A stretch of 34,052 nucleotides of DNA from Clostridiales bacterium Firm_18. GTDB taxonomy: Bacteria; Bacillota; Clostridia; Monoglobales; Firm-18. Below, in pieces: positions 13,210-22,764 of the stretch (position 1 is its first letter; every line of letters begins with the position of its first letter). The position numbers were made by a program, and so were the translations under genes. The stretch lies in contig LVAX01000074.1 of assembly GCA_001604215.1 (NCBI GenBank), positions 1 through 34,052 on the forward strand. Direction: 5' to 3'. The notes beneath the pieces were generated by a model. It made no database searches, had not been told where the DNA came from, and saw only the letters and a list, made by a program, of their open reading frames with translations.

Positions 13210-13940
13210 CAAATATTTTTACTTATAAACATTAGGCGCTCGCTTGTTTGTGACGGCTTGTCGAAGGACAGCCCGTCAAAGCAGCCCAAAAGCGACAGCC
13301 CGGCGTCACCGAGCATTTTGACTATTTGTCCTTCGCTGTATGCACGCTGTTTTTGTACCTCGTCCCTTCGATAGTATTTTTCCCCGCTTTTTATGAAAAA
13401 AGTCAGCGTATATGTACAAATTTTCGTTTTTGGGTTGAAAACATTTTCCCAGGTATAGAATATTTTTCCCGTATCAAATACATAATTGTTGTTCCCCAGA
13501 ATTTCGGCGATTTTATACTCGCTGTTGATATCAAAAACAAACAGCCCTCCCGGGTTTAAATAATTTTTTACAAGGGAGAGCATTTTTCTGAATTTTTTTG
13601 TGTCGGTTATATAGTTTACGCTGTCAAGGGTGCAGATAACCGCATCCACCGTGCCGTACAGCTCAAAGCTTGTCATGTCCTGGCAAATGTAAGCAATGGG
13701 CCACCTGCCCCGCTTTTGCTCCGCAACGGCAAGCATGTCGGGGGATTTATCAATCCCTATCATGTCATAGCCTCGCCCGGCAAGCTTTGTTGTGATGTTT
13801 CCGCTGCCGCAGGCAAGGTCAAGCACAAGGTTTATATTATCCCCGTATTTTTTAAAAACGCATTCTATATAATCCGCCCATTTTTCATAGTCCTCGTCAA
13901 TCAGTTCGTCGTACAAGTACGCAAAATCGCAGTAGCTCAT
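13206..13940 (-). CDS. Class I SAM-dependent methyltransferase, YqeM-like
   Basis: 244 aa. Methyltransferase domain with motif I VLDLACGSGNITTKLA (40-55), an acidic residue binding ribose at GIDKS (62-66), and a motif IV region AVICTLDSVNYI. The N-terminal FAYLYDELIDEDYEKWADYI matches the start of B. subtilis YqeM-type proteins. Substrate unknown: these are often annotated only as class I methyltransferases. It follows pcrA by about 20 bp on the same strand and ends inside the csp promoter, so it is probably the last gene of the iscS-iscU-mnmA-pcrA unit. Confidence 0.75.
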   Translation of the reverse strand: MSYCDFAYLYDELIDEDYEKWADYIECVFKKYGDNINLVLDLACGSGNITTKLAGRGYDMIGIDKSPDMLAVAEQKRGRWPIAYICQDMTSFELYGTVDAVICTLDSVNYITDTKKFRKMLSLVKNYLNPGGLFVFDINSEYKIAEILGNNNYVFDTGKIFYTWENVFNPKTKICTYTLTFFIKSGEKYYRRDEVQKQRAYSEGQIVKMLGDAGLSLLGCFDGLSFDKPSQTSERLMFISKNIC

Positions 13941-13961
13941 ATGTTTCCCTCTTTTGGCCCT

Positions 13962-16118
13962 TTATAGCTTGGTAAGGTTTGCATAAGCCGCCATAAGGTG
14001 CTTGGTGCCAACCGAATCGAAAGCCACTTCAAGATGGTAGTCGTTGCCCACCTCGATTGCTTTCAGCACAATGCCCTTGCCGAACTTTTTATGCATAACG
14101 GTATTGCCGGCGGCAAACGAAATGGCCGGTTTTTTAACCGAAGGCTTTGCAAGGCTTACATTTGCGCTAAACGTCAGCTCGGTTATTTTATTCTCGTCCG
14201 TTTGGGACTTATATTCCGTCAAATCCCCGGGCAGCTCTTCGACAAAGCGCGAAACCCTGTTGTGAGTCGTGGCGCCGAACAGCGTTCTGGTGGCGGCATG
14301 TGTTATGTAAAGCATTTCCTTTGCCCGGGTTATGCCCACATAGCAAAGCCGGCGCTCCTCCTCCAATTCCTCTTTGTTTCCGATTGAGAGATAGCTCGGG
14401 AACACCCCTTCTTCCGCGCCCGCAATAAAGACTACCGGAAATTCAAGCCCCTTTGCGCTGTGAAGTGTCATAAGCACCACTGCGTCCTGTGTCTCGTCAT
14501 AATTATCCACATCCGAAACAAGGGCTATATTCTCCAAGAATCCGCCGAGGGAAGGCTCGTCGTTTGCCTGCTCGTATTCCTTTGCCGATGCTATAAGCTC
14601 GTACAGGTTGTCAAGCCGCCAGCGGCTCTCCGTGCTTCCTTCACGCTCAAGCTCGGGTATATACCCTGTTTCCGTCAGTACATTGCTTAAAAACTCGTCA
14701 AGCGGGCTTTGTTCCGTTTTGCTTAAATCTTCAATCAGGTTCGCAAAGCCTTCAAGCCTGTCCGCGGCGCGTGCCAGCTCGGGGTACCTTCTTGCGTTTT
14801 TGCATATTTCGTACAGGCTAAGGCCGTATGTGCCCGCAAGCTCCTCCGTTTTTTCAAGGGTTGTTTTGCCGATGCCTCTTTTCGGTTCGTTTATTATCCT
14901 TTTCAGGCTTATGTTATCGCCGCGGTTAAAAATAAGCCTTAAATATGCAACCGCGTCTTTGATTTCTTTTCTGTCGTAAAAGCGAAGCCCGCCCAATACA
15001 CGGTAAGGTATGGCGGCCCGCGTCAGCGCGTCCTCGATTACGCGGGATTGCGAGTTCATCCGGTACAGCACCGCATAATCGTTATATTTTCTCGCACTCC
15101 GTTCTATTTCCGAAACAATGAACCGGGCCTCGTCATACTCCGAGTTGCTTTGATATACCGTTATTTTTTCGCCCGCGCCCTTGCTTGTCCACAGACGCTT
15201 GCTTTTTCGCCCGATATTGTTTTTTATTACGTTGTTGGCCGCTTCAAGTATGTTTTGTGTCGAGCGGTAGTTTTCTTCAAGCTTTATGACCTTTGCCTCG
15301 GGGAACCGTTCTTCAAAGCTTAGAATATTTTCGATATTGGCGCCCCTGAACTTGTATATGCTCTGGTCGTCGTCCCCCACCACGCATAAATTACGGTGCT
15401 TTTGGGCCAAAAGGCTGACAAGCCTGTACTGGGCATGGTTTGTGTCCTGGTACTCGTCAACAAGTATGTATTTAAATTTGTTTTGATAAAAGGACAAAAC
15501 ATTGGGGTATTGCTCGAAAAGGCGGACGGTGAGCATTATTATATCATCAAAATCAAGGGCTCCGTATGCTTTCAGCTTGTCGCGGTAGCAGCCGTATATA
15601 TTGCTTATTTGGGAAAGCCGGAAATCCCCCGCATACATACTTTCATATTCCTCCGGGCCTATAAGTTCGTCCTTTGCCCTTCCTATGGCCGAAAGCACCT
15701 GCTTTGGAGGAAGGCTGCTGTCCGAAATGCCAAGCTCCTTTTGGCATTCCTTTATTACGCTCAGCTGGTCGGAGGTGTCAAATATGCTGAATTGGGACGG
15801 ATAGCCGATTTTTTCGATGTCGCGCCTTAAAATTTTAACGCAGGCGGAATGAAAGGTGCTTGCCCATATATCCCGGGCCGATAAGCCAAGCATTTTTTCA
15901 AGGCGTGTTTTCATCTCGGCGGCCGCTTTGTTGGTAAAGGTTATGGCAAGCACGCTGTACGGGCTTACACCCTCAGCTTCCAGCAAATAAGCAATCCTGT
16001 TAACTATAACGGTCGTCTTGCCGCTGCCCGCACCTGCCAGTATCAAAACAGGCCCTTTTGTTGTATATACCGCTTCCCGCTGACGCTCGTTCAGCATGGG
16101 AAATGTTAAATCAAGCAT
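13962..16118 (-). CDS. pcrA: ATP-dependent DNA helicase PcrA
   Basis: 718-aa SF1A 3'-5' helicase. Walker A AGAGSGKT near residue 30, motif Ia AITFTNKAAAEM, motif II LVDEYQDTNHAQ, motif III VVGDDDQSIYKFRGA, motif IV ENYRST, motif V LMTLHSAKGLEFPVVF and motif VI RRLCYVGITRAKEMLYI. The C-terminal tudor-like domain (NTVMHKKFGKGIV) is the RNA polymerase-binding part of PcrA. It unwinds DNA in repair, replication restart and transcription conflicts. It overlaps the end of mnmA by 8 bp, an unusual partner: PcrA more often sits with ligA. The length is typical. It is clearly separate from the defence helicase at 467-2203. Confidence 0.95.
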   Translation of the reverse strand: MLDLTFPMLNERQREAVYTTKGPVLILAGAGSGKTTVIVNRIAYLLEAEGVSPYSVLAITFTNKAAAEMKTRLEKMLGLSARDIWASTFHSACVKILRRDIEKIGYPSQFSIFDTSDQLSVIKECQKELGISDSSLPPKQVLSAIGRAKDELIGPEEYESMYAGDFRLSQISNIYGCYRDKLKAYGALDFDDIIMLTVRLFEQYPNVLSFYQNKFKYILVDEYQDTNHAQYRLVSLLAQKHRNLCVVGDDDQSIYKFRGANIENILSFEERFPEAKVIKLEENYRSTQNILEAANNVIKNNIGRKSKRLWTSKGAGEKITVYQSNSEYDEARFIVSEIERSARKYNDYAVLYRMNSQSRVIEDALTRAAIPYRVLGGLRFYDRKEIKDAVAYLRLIFNRGDNISLKRIINEPKRGIGKTTLEKTEELAGTYGLSLYEICKNARRYPELARAADRLEGFANLIEDLSKTEQSPLDEFLSNVLTETGYIPELEREGSTESRWRLDNLYELIASAKEYEQANDEPSLGGFLENIALVSDVDNYDETQDAVVLMTLHSAKGLEFPVVFIAGAEEGVFPSYLSIGNKEELEEERRLCYVGITRAKEMLYITHAATRTLFGATTHNRVSRFVEELPGDLTEYKSQTDENKITELTFSANVSLAKPSVKKPAISFAAGNTVMHKKFGKGIVLKAIEVGNDYHLEVAFDSVGTKHLMAAYANLTKL

Positions 16119-17157
16119 TTATTGTTCCTCCGCCCAAAACCGTATTATTATCATAAAAAACCACGCTCTGCCCGGGCGTGACCGCCCTTTGAGCCTCTTC
16201 AAACTCAACATGCACCCCGCCTTCAACCGGCCTTACGGTGCATTTTGAATCTTTTGCGTTATACCTTATTTTTGCGGTGCATTCAATCGGCCCGCAAAGT
16301 GTGTCAAAGGGAATAAAGGTTACGTCGGAGGCGGTAAGCTCCTTTTTATAACGCTCACTGTCCGCCCCGAGGTAAATATTGTTGCTTTTCGGGTCTATTT
16401 TTGTTATATATACCGGCTCGCCGAGTGCCAGGCCAAGGCCTTTGCGCTGCCCGACGGTATAATGGATGATTCCTTTGTGCTCGCCCACCGTTTTGCCGTT
16501 GAAAATAAAGCTTCCTCTTTCCGACAGGCCCGCTTTTTTTTCGATAAATGAGGCATAATCGTTATCCGGCACAAAGCAAATCTCCTGACTATCCTTCTTT
16601 TTTGCCGTTACAAGCCCCAGGTTCTCCGCTATTTCTCTTGTCTTTTCCTTGGTTATATCCGAAAGGGGCATTAAAATATGCGCAAGCTGGTACTGGCTGA
16701 GGGAGTATAAAAAATATGTCTGGTCCTTTTTCCTGTCCCCGGCGCGCTCCAAAAGGTACCTTCCGTTTTTTTGCGTGACTTTCGCGTAATGCCCCGTTGC
16801 GACGTAGTCCGCACCGAAAGTTTTTGCTTTTTTGAGCAGCGCGTCAAATTTTATATATTTGTTGCACGCGGTGCATGGGTTGGGCGTCCTTCCCCGTTTG
16901 TATTCGTTTATAAAATAGTCAATCACGAATTTTTCAAAGTCGTCCGAGAAATTCATAACATAATGCGGAATGCCTATTTTTTGCGCTACCCGCAAGGCAT
17001 CGTTCGCATTGAAAACGGAGCAGCACCCGCCGTCTGCCTGAAAGGTGTTATGTAATTTCATGGTTACGCCGATGACGTCATAGCCCTGCTCCTTTAATAG
17101 AGCCGCCGCAACGCTGCTGTCAACGCCGCCGCTCATTCCGACCACAACTTTATTCAT
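16111..17157 (-). CDS. mnmA: tRNA-uridine 2-sulfurtransferase MnmA
   Basis: 348 aa from ATG 17157 (MNKVVVGMSGGVDSS); the frame continues upstream only because it overlaps iscU. It adds the 2-thio group to U34 of tRNA-Lys, -Glu and -Gln. The PP-loop GMSGGVDSS lies at 7-15, the tRNA-binding and catalytic cysteine region is NPCTACNKYIKF, and the second active-site Cys is in QEICFVPDNDY. HYTVGQRKGLG marks the central domain. Sulfur comes from the neighbouring cysteine desulfurase, as in other Firmicutes with an iscS-mnmA pair. It overlaps the iscU stop by 8 bp, so it is co-translated. Confidence 0.96.
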   Translation of the reverse strand: MNKVVVGMSGGVDSSVAAALLKEQGYDVIGVTMKLHNTFQADGGCCSVFNANDALRVAQKIGIPHYVMNFSDDFEKFVIDYFINEYKRGRTPNPCTACNKYIKFDALLKKAKTFGADYVATGHYAKVTQKNGRYLLERAGDRKKDQTYFLYSLSQYQLAHILMPLSDITKEKTREIAENLGLVTAKKKDSQEICFVPDNDYASFIEKKAGLSERGSFIFNGKTVGEHKGIIHYTVGQRKGLGLALGEPVYITKIDPKSNNIYLGADSERYKKELTASDVTFIPFDTLCGPIECTAKIRYNAKDSKCTVRPVEGGVHVEFEEAQRAVTPGQSVVFYDNNTVLGGGTINA

Positions 17158-17581
17158 TGCAGGGGCATTCTGTGCAATTGCAGGAGCACCCGACAATAGG
17201 CTCGGGGTCTATTCCCTGTCTTTTGTAATAATCGGCAATGGCGCTCTTTATCGCTTCTTCGGCAAGCACGCTGCAATGCACTTTTACCGGCGGAAGGCCT
17301 TCCAACGCGTCTATAACCGCCTTGTTTGTCAATGAAAGCGCTTCTTTTATAGTCTTTCCCTTTACAAGCTCGGTTGCTATGCTGCTTGTGGCAACCGCCG
17401 CCCCGCAGCCGAAGGTTTTGAATTTTATATCTTTTATAATATCATCTTCGATTTTCATATATATTTTCATTATATCGCCGCATTTTTTGTTGCCAACCTC
17501 ACCGATTGCGTTTGCGTCCTCGATTTCGCCCACATTGCGGGGATTGGCGAAGTGGTCCATTACCTTTTGGGAATATTGCAT
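17150..17581 (-). CDS. iscU: Fe-S cluster scaffold protein, IscU/NifU N-type
   Basis: 143 aa. The three scaffold cysteines are present: KKCGD (C34), FGCGAAVA (C59) and VHCSVLA (C102). The N-terminus QYSQKVMDHFANPRNVG is typical. It assembles Fe-S clusters with sulfur from the adjacent cysteine desulfurase. Unusual: the last 12 residues are cysteine-rich, with five Cys at 132, 134, 136, 139 and 141 in CSCNCTECPC, outside the conserved scaffold fold. It lies 33 bp after iscS and overlaps mnmA by 8 bp. NifU is an alternative name, but the Fe-S and C-terminal Nfu domains of true NifU are absent. Confidence 0.92.
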   Translation of the reverse strand: MQYSQKVMDHFANPRNVGEIEDANAIGEVGNKKCGDIMKIYMKIEDDIIKDIKFKTFGCGAAVATSSIATELVKGKTIKEALSLTNKAVIDALEGLPPVKVHCSVLAEEAIKSAIADYYKRQGIDPEPIVGCSCNCTECPCNE

Positions 17582-17614
17582 TTAATAATCAATCCTTTCA
17601 TTTTCATGTAAAAT

Positions 17615-18763
17615 TTATTTGTGGTAAAGCGGGGACATGTCACGAAGACGCTGTACTATCGGTATAAGCTCCCGCACAATCGTATCCGCTTCTTCCACGG
17701 TATTGTCCTCCGAAAAAGAGATACGGAGCGAGCCGTGAGCAATCTCATGCTCAAGCCCGATTGCAAGCAGCACATGTGACGGGTCAAGGGACCCGCTGGT
17801 GCATGCCGAACCGCTTGACGCCTCAATACCCTTCATATCAAGCATTAACAGCAGCGATTCACCCTCTATAAATTCAAAGGAAAAATTAACGTTCCCGGGA
17901 AGCCGCTTTGTAGGGTGCCCGTTAAGCCTGCAATGGGGTATCGACTCTTGCACTTTTTTTATAAAATAATCGCGCAGCGAAGTTGTTTTTGCTATGTTTT
18001 TATCAAGGTTTTTCATGGCAAGGCCGGCAGCACACCCAAACCCGACAATACCCGCAACATTTTCGGTCGATGCCCTTTTACCGTATTCCTGGGCGCCGCC
18101 GTGCATAAACTGGGTTATTTTAGTGCCTTTTCTGATGTAAAGCGCCCCTACCCCTTTGGGGCCTCCGATCTTGTGTGCCGATACCGATAAAAGGTCAACC
18201 CCCAAATCCTCCACATTAAGCGGTATGTGCCCGAAAGCCTGCACCGCATCGGTATGGAATGGGATTTTATGCTCCTTTGCTATTTGGGCAAGCTCTTTTA
18301 TCGGCTGAATCGTGCCTATTTCGTTGTTCGCGGTCATAATGGATATCAGGCTTGTATCCTCACGGACAGCCGCTCTTAAGTCGTCAGGGTTTACAAGCCC
18401 GTCATTGTCAACCTTAAGGTAAGTAACCTCAAACCCGTTGCGTCCTAAATATTCAAAGCTGTGCAGCACCGCGTGGTGCTCGATTGCGGTTGTGATAATA
18501 TGCCGTCCTTTGGCCGAGTGGGCCACGCCCTTGATTGCCCAGTTGTCCGCTTCACTTCCGCTTCCAGTAAAATATATTTCCTTTTCGTCGGCTCCCAACG
18601 CCTCGGCTATGTCCGCCCTTGCCTTGGAAATGGCCTCCTTTGCTTCCCTGCCCGATTTGTATATCGATGAAGGGTTGCCGAATTTCTCTGTCAAATATGG
18701 CATCATTTTATCCAAAACCTCGGGCTTGATAGGAGTTGTAGCCGCATTGTCAACATAAATCAT
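17615..18763 (-). CDS. iscS: Cysteine desulfurase, IscS/NifS family
   Basis: 382 aa from ATG 18763 (MIYVDNAATTP); AAAGGAAG lies 9 nt upstream, and the longer frame to 18820 runs into the promoter. A PLP enzyme releasing sulfur from cysteine. Key features are YVDNAATTPI, the ELAIEHHAV-type region (TTAIEHHAVLHS), the PLP lysine in SVSAHKIGGPKG, and the active-site Cys in SSGSACTSGSLDPSHVL. It feeds IscU for Fe-S clusters and MnmA for s2U, both encoded immediately downstream. No iscR regulator is next to it; instead it has its own promoter directly upstream. Confidence 0.95.
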   Translation of the reverse strand: MIYVDNAATTPIKPEVLDKMMPYLTEKFGNPSSIYKSGREAKEAISKARADIAEALGADEKEIYFTGSGSEADNWAIKGVAHSAKGRHIITTAIEHHAVLHSFEYLGRNGFEVTYLKVDNDGLVNPDDLRAAVREDTSLISIMTANNEIGTIQPIKELAQIAKEHKIPFHTDAVQAFGHIPLNVEDLGVDLLSVSAHKIGGPKGVGALYIRKGTKITQFMHGGAQEYGKRASTENVAGIVGFGCAAGLAMKNLDKNIAKTTSLRDYFIKKVQESIPHCRLNGHPTKRLPGNVNFSFEFIEGESLLLMLDMKGIEASSGSACTSGSLDPSHVLLAIGLEHEIAHGSLRISFSEDNTVEEADTIVRELIPIVQRLRDMSPLYHK

Positions 18764-18791
18764 GGGCTTTTCTTCCTTTCTTTTTACAAAT

Positions 18792-18820
18792 ATAATACAC
18801 CAATTTGACAAAGAAGTCAA
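18792..18820 (-). promoter_or_regulatory. Promoter of the iscS-iscU-mnmA unit
   Basis: Minus strand TTGACT (18820-18815), 17-bp spacer, TATTAT (18797-18792). An inverted repeat TTGAC-N6-GTCAA (18805-18820) covers the -35 and spacer and could be an operator. The unit may also receive read-through from mnmG and the upstream genes. Confidence 0.65.
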
Positions 18821-19087
18821 TCAAAACAAAGGGGTATATGTCTTGTTTTTTAACGCCGTATCTATCTGCCGGATTGTCTTGTTTTGGGCGTTAATCATTA
18901 AAACACCGACTCCCCCCGCGGTATTGGAGCCGGTTACTTTGTAAGCGGCAAGGCTTTCGCCGATATATACAAGGGCGTCTATCGGGTAATTGTATTTTCC
19001 GTAGGTTACCACATTGTAACCAAGCTCGCGCAGCTGCGCGGCAATTGTTTTAAGCGCGGGATCCACAGCTACAGTCATAGCTGACAT
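18821..19087 (-). CDS. UPF0180/YkuS family protein
   Basis: 88 aa from ATG 19087, with GGAGGTG 10 nt upstream; the frame to 19120 is mostly within the end of mnmG. The pattern AVDPALKTIAAQLRELGYNVV followed by ALVYIGE and a short hydrophobic strand is that of the small UPF0180 (YkuS) family, whose function is unknown. It lies 29 bp after mnmG. Its ribosome binding site is sequestered by a hairpin made with the last codons of mnmG, so translation is probably coupled. (I quote short runs only; the residues are contiguous at positions 6-26.). Confidence 0.65.
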   Translation of the reverse strand: MSAMTVAVDPALKTIAAQLRELGYNVVTYGKYNYPIDALVYIGESLAAYKVTGSNTAGGVGVLMINAQNKTIRQIDTALKNKTYTPLF

Positions 19088-19093
19088 AATAAT

Positions 19094-19132
19094 AAACACC
19101 TCCGGAATTATTGTTGTCATTCGGAGGTGTTT
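19094..19132 (-). promoter_or_regulatory. Hairpin coupling mnmG to the YkuS-type gene
   Basis: A perfect 11-bp inverted repeat (19094-19104 with 19122-19132). In the minus-strand mRNA one arm is the last mnmG codons and the other contains the GGAGGTG ribosome binding site of the next gene. Ribosomes ending mnmG at 19117 would open it. Read on the plus strand, the same sequence with TTTTT (19130-19134) resembles a terminator and could stop antisense transcription. Confidence 0.55.
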
Positions 19133-20997
19133 TTATACCGTTTAAGGTATACCAAAAGCACTGATATGTCCGCCGGAGAAACGCCGGAAATCCTTGACGC
19201 CTGCCCGAGGTTTTCCGGCCGGGCCTTATCGAGCTTTTGCCGCGCTTCTATCCTAAGGCCATTTATCGACATGTAATCAATGCCGGGCGGTATTTTAAGC
19301 GCGTCAAGCTTTTTGGACTGGTGCGCCTGCAGCTGCTGACGTTTTATATACCCTTCGTATTTAACCGTAATTTCAACCTGGTTTGCGGTGTTCCTGTCAA
19401 GGAAGGGGAATTCATCGTCAATTTCCGCAAGGGAATTATAATCTATTTCCGGCCGGCGAAGCAGATCGGCAAGTTTTATGCCCGTTTTTATCGGGGTGCT
19501 GCTTCGCTTTTCCAAAAACTCGTTTACCTTTTCGCCGGGGGCGATAACCTTTTTTTCTATCCGCCTGATTTCTCTTTCTATGCTTTCTTTCATTTCAAGG
19601 AACCGGTTATACCGCTCGTCCGATATCAGCCCTATCTCATGCCCTAAGGGCGTGAGCCTGAGGTCGGCGTTGTCCTGGCGGAGCAGCAGCCGGTACTCCG
19701 CCCTTGAAGTAAGCATCCGGTACGGCTCCGATATCCCTTTTGTTATAATATCGTCAATCAAAACCCCTATATATGCCTGGCTTCGAGAAAGTATTACCGG
19801 CTCTTTGCCCTGGAGTAAGCGCGCCGCGTTTATGCCTGCGATAAGCCCCTGGGCCGCCGCCTCCTCATAGCCCGACGTGCCGTTGAACTGCCCCGCGCCG
19901 TACAGCCCATTTATGTTTTTAAATTCAAGGGAAAGCTTAAGCTGGTCGGGGGGAATGCAATCGTATTCTATGGCGTATGCCGTTCTCATCATATGGATAT
20001 TTTCAAACCCGGGTATTGTCCGCAGCATTTGAATCTGCACATCCTCCGGAAGGGATGAGGACATTCCCTGGATATACATTTCATCCGTGTTAAGGCCCAT
20101 CGGTTCGATAAAAATCTGGTGGCGGTCCTTGTCCGCAAACCGCACCACCTTATCCTCAATGGAAGGGCAATAGCGCGGCCCCACACCCTCTATCTGCCCG
20201 CCGAACAAGGGTGAGCGGTGAATGTTTGCACGGATTATCTCGTGGGTTTTTTCGTTGGTATAGGTAAGAAAACAGGTGCATTTATTTTCGCCTTTTTCTC
20301 TGGTTTCAAAGCTGAAGGGCACAATATCCTCGTCCCCCGGCTGTATTTGGAGTTTGGAAAAATCAATCGAACGGGCGTTAACCCTTGCCGGGGTGCCCGT
20401 TTTAAACCTCATAAGCCGAACCCCAATTTTCAAAAGGGAATCGGAAAGCCTGGACGCGGCAAAAAGACCGTCCGGCCCCCCTTCATAAGATACATCCCCT
20501 ACGATTATCCTGCCCCGCAGGAAGGTACCGGTTGCTATGATAACCGCCCGGGCTTTGTAAACCGCCCCGGTATGCGTGATAACACCCGTTACCCTTGACT
20601 GCTCGGTTAAAATCTCGACAACCTCCGCCTGCTTTATATCAAGGTTTTCCTGACGCTCCAATGTTTTTTTCATATATGCCTGGTATGCGCGCCTGTCCGA
20701 TTGGACCCTGAGCGAATAAACGGCAGGGCCCTTGCCCCTGTTAAGCATCCGGGACTGGATATAGGTGGCGTCCGCCGCTTTCCCCATTTCCCCGCCCAGG
20801 GCGTCTATCTCGCGAACAAGGTGTCCCTTTGCGGTTCCGCCGATGCTCGGGTTGCACGGCATGTTTGCTATTGTATCTAAATTTATTGCAAAAACTATTG
20901 TTTTAAAACCAAGCCGGGCGGCCGCAAGCGCCGCTTCGCAGCCGGCATGCCCCGCCCCTATTACCGCTATGTCATATTCACCCGCATTGTAGTTCAA
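19117..20997 (-). CDS. mnmG: tRNA uridine-5-carboxymethylaminomethyl modification enzyme MnmG (GidA)
   Basis: 626 aa starting at a TTG (20997) that aligns with the usual start ([14 protein letters not shown]). The FAD-binding motif is [14 protein letters not shown] (residues 14-27). [25 protein letters not shown] and [12 protein letters not shown] are MnmG signatures with the conserved catalytic cysteines; each is contiguous but given here as landmarks. With MnmE it builds the cmnm5 group on U34. mnmE is not in this window. Its usual neighbours mnmE, rsmG and parA are absent. Instead it overlaps a histidine kinase gene by 4 bp upstream and is coupled to a YkuS-type gene downstream. Confidence 0.96.
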   Translation of the reverse strand: MNYNAGEYDIAVIGAGHAGCEAALAAARLGFKTIVFAINLDTIANMPCNPSIGGTAKGHLVREIDALGGEMGKAADATYIQSRMLNRGKGPAVYSLRVQSDRRAYQAYMKKTLERQENLDIKQAEVVEILTEQSRVTGVITHTGAVYKARAVIIATGTFLRGRIIVGDVSYEGGPDGLFAASRLSDSLLKIGVRLMRFKTGTPARVNARSIDFSKLQIQPGDEDIVPFSFETREKGENKCTCFLTYTNEKTHEIIRANIHRSPLFGGQIEGVGPRYCPSIEDKVVRFADKDRHQIFIEPMGLNTDEMYIQGMSSSLPEDVQIQMLRTIPGFENIHMMRTAYAIEYDCIPPDQLKLSLEFKNINGLYGAGQFNGTSGYEEAAAQGLIAGINAARLLQGKEPVILSRSQAYIGVLIDDIITKGISEPYRMLTSRAEYRLLLRQDNADLRLTPLGHEIGLISDERYNRFLEMKESIEREIRRIEKKVIAPGEKVNEFLEKRSSTPIKTGIKLADLLRRPEIDYNSLAEIDDEFPFLDRNTANQVEITVKYEGYIKRQQLQAHQSKKLDALKIPPGIDYMSINGLRIEARQKLDKARPENLGQASRISGVSPADISVLLVYLKRYKNTSE

Positions 20998-22760
20998 GCC
21001 TCGTTCTCTCCTTCTTCTTCCTTCTTGGGTATCGGCAGCTTAATGAGCACTTCGGTACCCTTGCCTGCCTTGCTTGTGATTTTAATCGTTCCCCCGTGCA
21101 GCTCCACAAAATTCTTTGCAATGGCAAGCCCGAGGCCGGTGCCTCCGTGCTCGCGTGAGCGTGCCTTGTCCACCCTGTAAAAACGCTCGAATACGCGGGG
21201 AAGGTCCTCTTTGTTTATCCCTATGCCGTTATCCTTTATTTTAATATAAACCTCGTTATACAGACAGCCGGCAAACATTTGTATATTGCCCCCGTCGGGG
21301 GTATATTTTATTGCGTTTGAAACAATGTTTGTAATAACCTGTTCAATCCTGTCCCTGTCCGCGTAAATATCCGGAATGGAGGTTGACGGGAAGTATTCGA
21401 TTATATGCTTGTGGCGAAGGGCGTCCATTGACATTTTATCCACCACTTCGCGCAGCAGCTCGTCAAGCGAAAAGTATTCGAAATTGGCGGTGAATTTTTT
21501 GCTGTCAAGACTGCTGAGGGTCAGCAGGTCCTTTACTATGCGAGTCATCCTGTCAACCTCGCGTATTATAACATCCAAAAACTTTTTTTCTTCCTCGCTT
21601 GCGGCATAAGCCTGGATTGTTTCGGAATATGATTTTATCGTCGTAAGGGGGGTCCTTAGCTCGTGGGAAACGTTTGCCACAAACTCCCGCCTCGACATTT
21701 CAAGCCGCTGGGCCTCCGTTATATCCTGCAATATGACAATAACGCCGCTTAATTTTTCGCCTTCCGTTTCAAATGTCGCAAAGAACGCTTTAAGGCTTTT
21801 ATCCTCCACATCAAGCTGCCGCTCCAAGGTGGCGCTGTGGTCTATATACAAAAGCTGCGCCATGCAAATATCCGCATCGAGGCTTTTGAAAAACTCGTCA
21901 AACCGTATGGCGCCCTCGTCCTTTATTTTAAGCATTTCTTTCGCGGCAGGGTTCATATGGATAACCTTTTCGTTTATATCAAATGCAATAACACCGTCCG
22001 TCATGTAACGGAACATTGTTTCAAGCTTGTTTTTTTCCTGGGCTATTTCTTCCATCGAGTTTTTTATCATGGATGTCATGTAGTTAAAGGTCGAAGCAAG
22101 CTTGCCTATTTCGTCCTGGGAGTTTATATTGATTTTTGTGTCAAAGCTCCCCTTTGCAAGGCTTTCGGCCTTTGTGGTAAGGTTGCTTATCGGGCGTGTT
22201 ATGGTACGGGAAAGGAAAAATCCTAAAATTATCGATATAAGTATCCCGATTAAAAGCGCCTGCCCCACTATTATGTAGATTGTGCGCATGATTTCAAACA
22301 TTTCTTCTTTTTTATCTTTTATATATACAATATAGTCATCCCCCACGCTTAGGGCATAGTCGATATACGGCATGTTCTGGTAAACGGCGCTGCCTGTCTT
22401 GCCCGCCATTGCGGCAATCATGTTATCGCTCTTGTCAAGCATGGTTTCATTGTCCGAGCCGAACAAAACCTCTCCGGTTTTTTTGCTTAGGATATAATAA
22501 TTTCTGTTTGAGCTTATGCCCAGCCTTCCAGAATAAATCGAAAGAATTTTTTTAAGCTCTTCAAGGCTGTCCTCACTTTTTACCGCGGCCTGAAGCTGGT
22601 TTGTAAGCTCCGCCGAAAAGGACTGGCTCATAACCTGGGAAAAGCTGTTGTGATAAAAAGCGGAAATCCTGCCTTGCAAAAACAGGCCGAAGACAAGCAT
22701 AACTGCCACAATCAGCAGTACAAACATCAATACAAGCTTCCATTGTATGCTTCTTAGCAT
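20994..22760 (-). CDS. Membrane sensor histidine kinase (HAMP-PAS-HisKA-HATPase)
   Basis: 588 aa from ATG 22760 (GGGTGA just upstream). Order: transmembrane helix 1 (about 9-28), an extracytoplasmic sensor of about 140 residues, transmembrane helix 2 (about 165-190, [20 protein letters not shown]), HAMP, a PAS-like domain ([20 protein letters not shown]), HisKA with phospho-acceptor His in [14 protein letters not shown], and HATPase with N-box [17 protein letters not shown] and [10 protein letters not shown]. The layout is WalK/PhoR-like. No response regulator gene is adjacent or anywhere in the window, so it is an orphan kinase here. It lies 4 bp after rdgB and overlaps mnmG by 4 bp. Confidence 0.88.
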   Translation of the reverse strand: MLRSIQWKLVLMFVLLIVAVMLVFGLFLQGRISAFYHNSFSQVMSQSFSAELTNQLQAAVKSEDSLEELKKILSIYSGRLGISSNRNYYILSKKTGEVLFGSDNETMLDKSDNMIAAMAGKTGSAVYQNMPYIDYALSVGDDYIVYIKDKKEEMFEIMRTIYIIVGQALLIGILISIILGFFLSRTITRPISNLTTKAESLAKGSFDTKININSQDEIGKLASTFNYMTSMIKNSMEEIAQEKNKLETMFRYMTDGVIAFDINEKVIHMNPAAKEMLKIKDEGAIRFDEFFKSLDADICMAQLLYIDHSATLERQLDVEDKSLKAFFATFETEGEKLSGVIVILQDITEAQRLEMSRREFVANVSHELRTPLTTIKSYSETIQAYAASEEEKKFLDVIIREVDRMTRIVKDLLTLSSLDSKKFTANFEYFSLDELLREVVDKMSMDALRHKHIIEYFPSTSIPDIYADRDRIEQVITNIVSNAIKYTPDGGNIQMFAGCLYNEVYIKIKDNGIGINKEDLPRVFERFYRVDKARSREHGGTGLGLAIAKNFVELHGGTIKITSKAGKGTEVLIKLPIPKKEEEGENEA

Positions 22761-22764
22761 ATGC

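Noticed and set aside
20994..22760. A complete two-component system.
   Set aside because: No receiver domain is encoded on either side; the neighbours are rdgB and mnmG.
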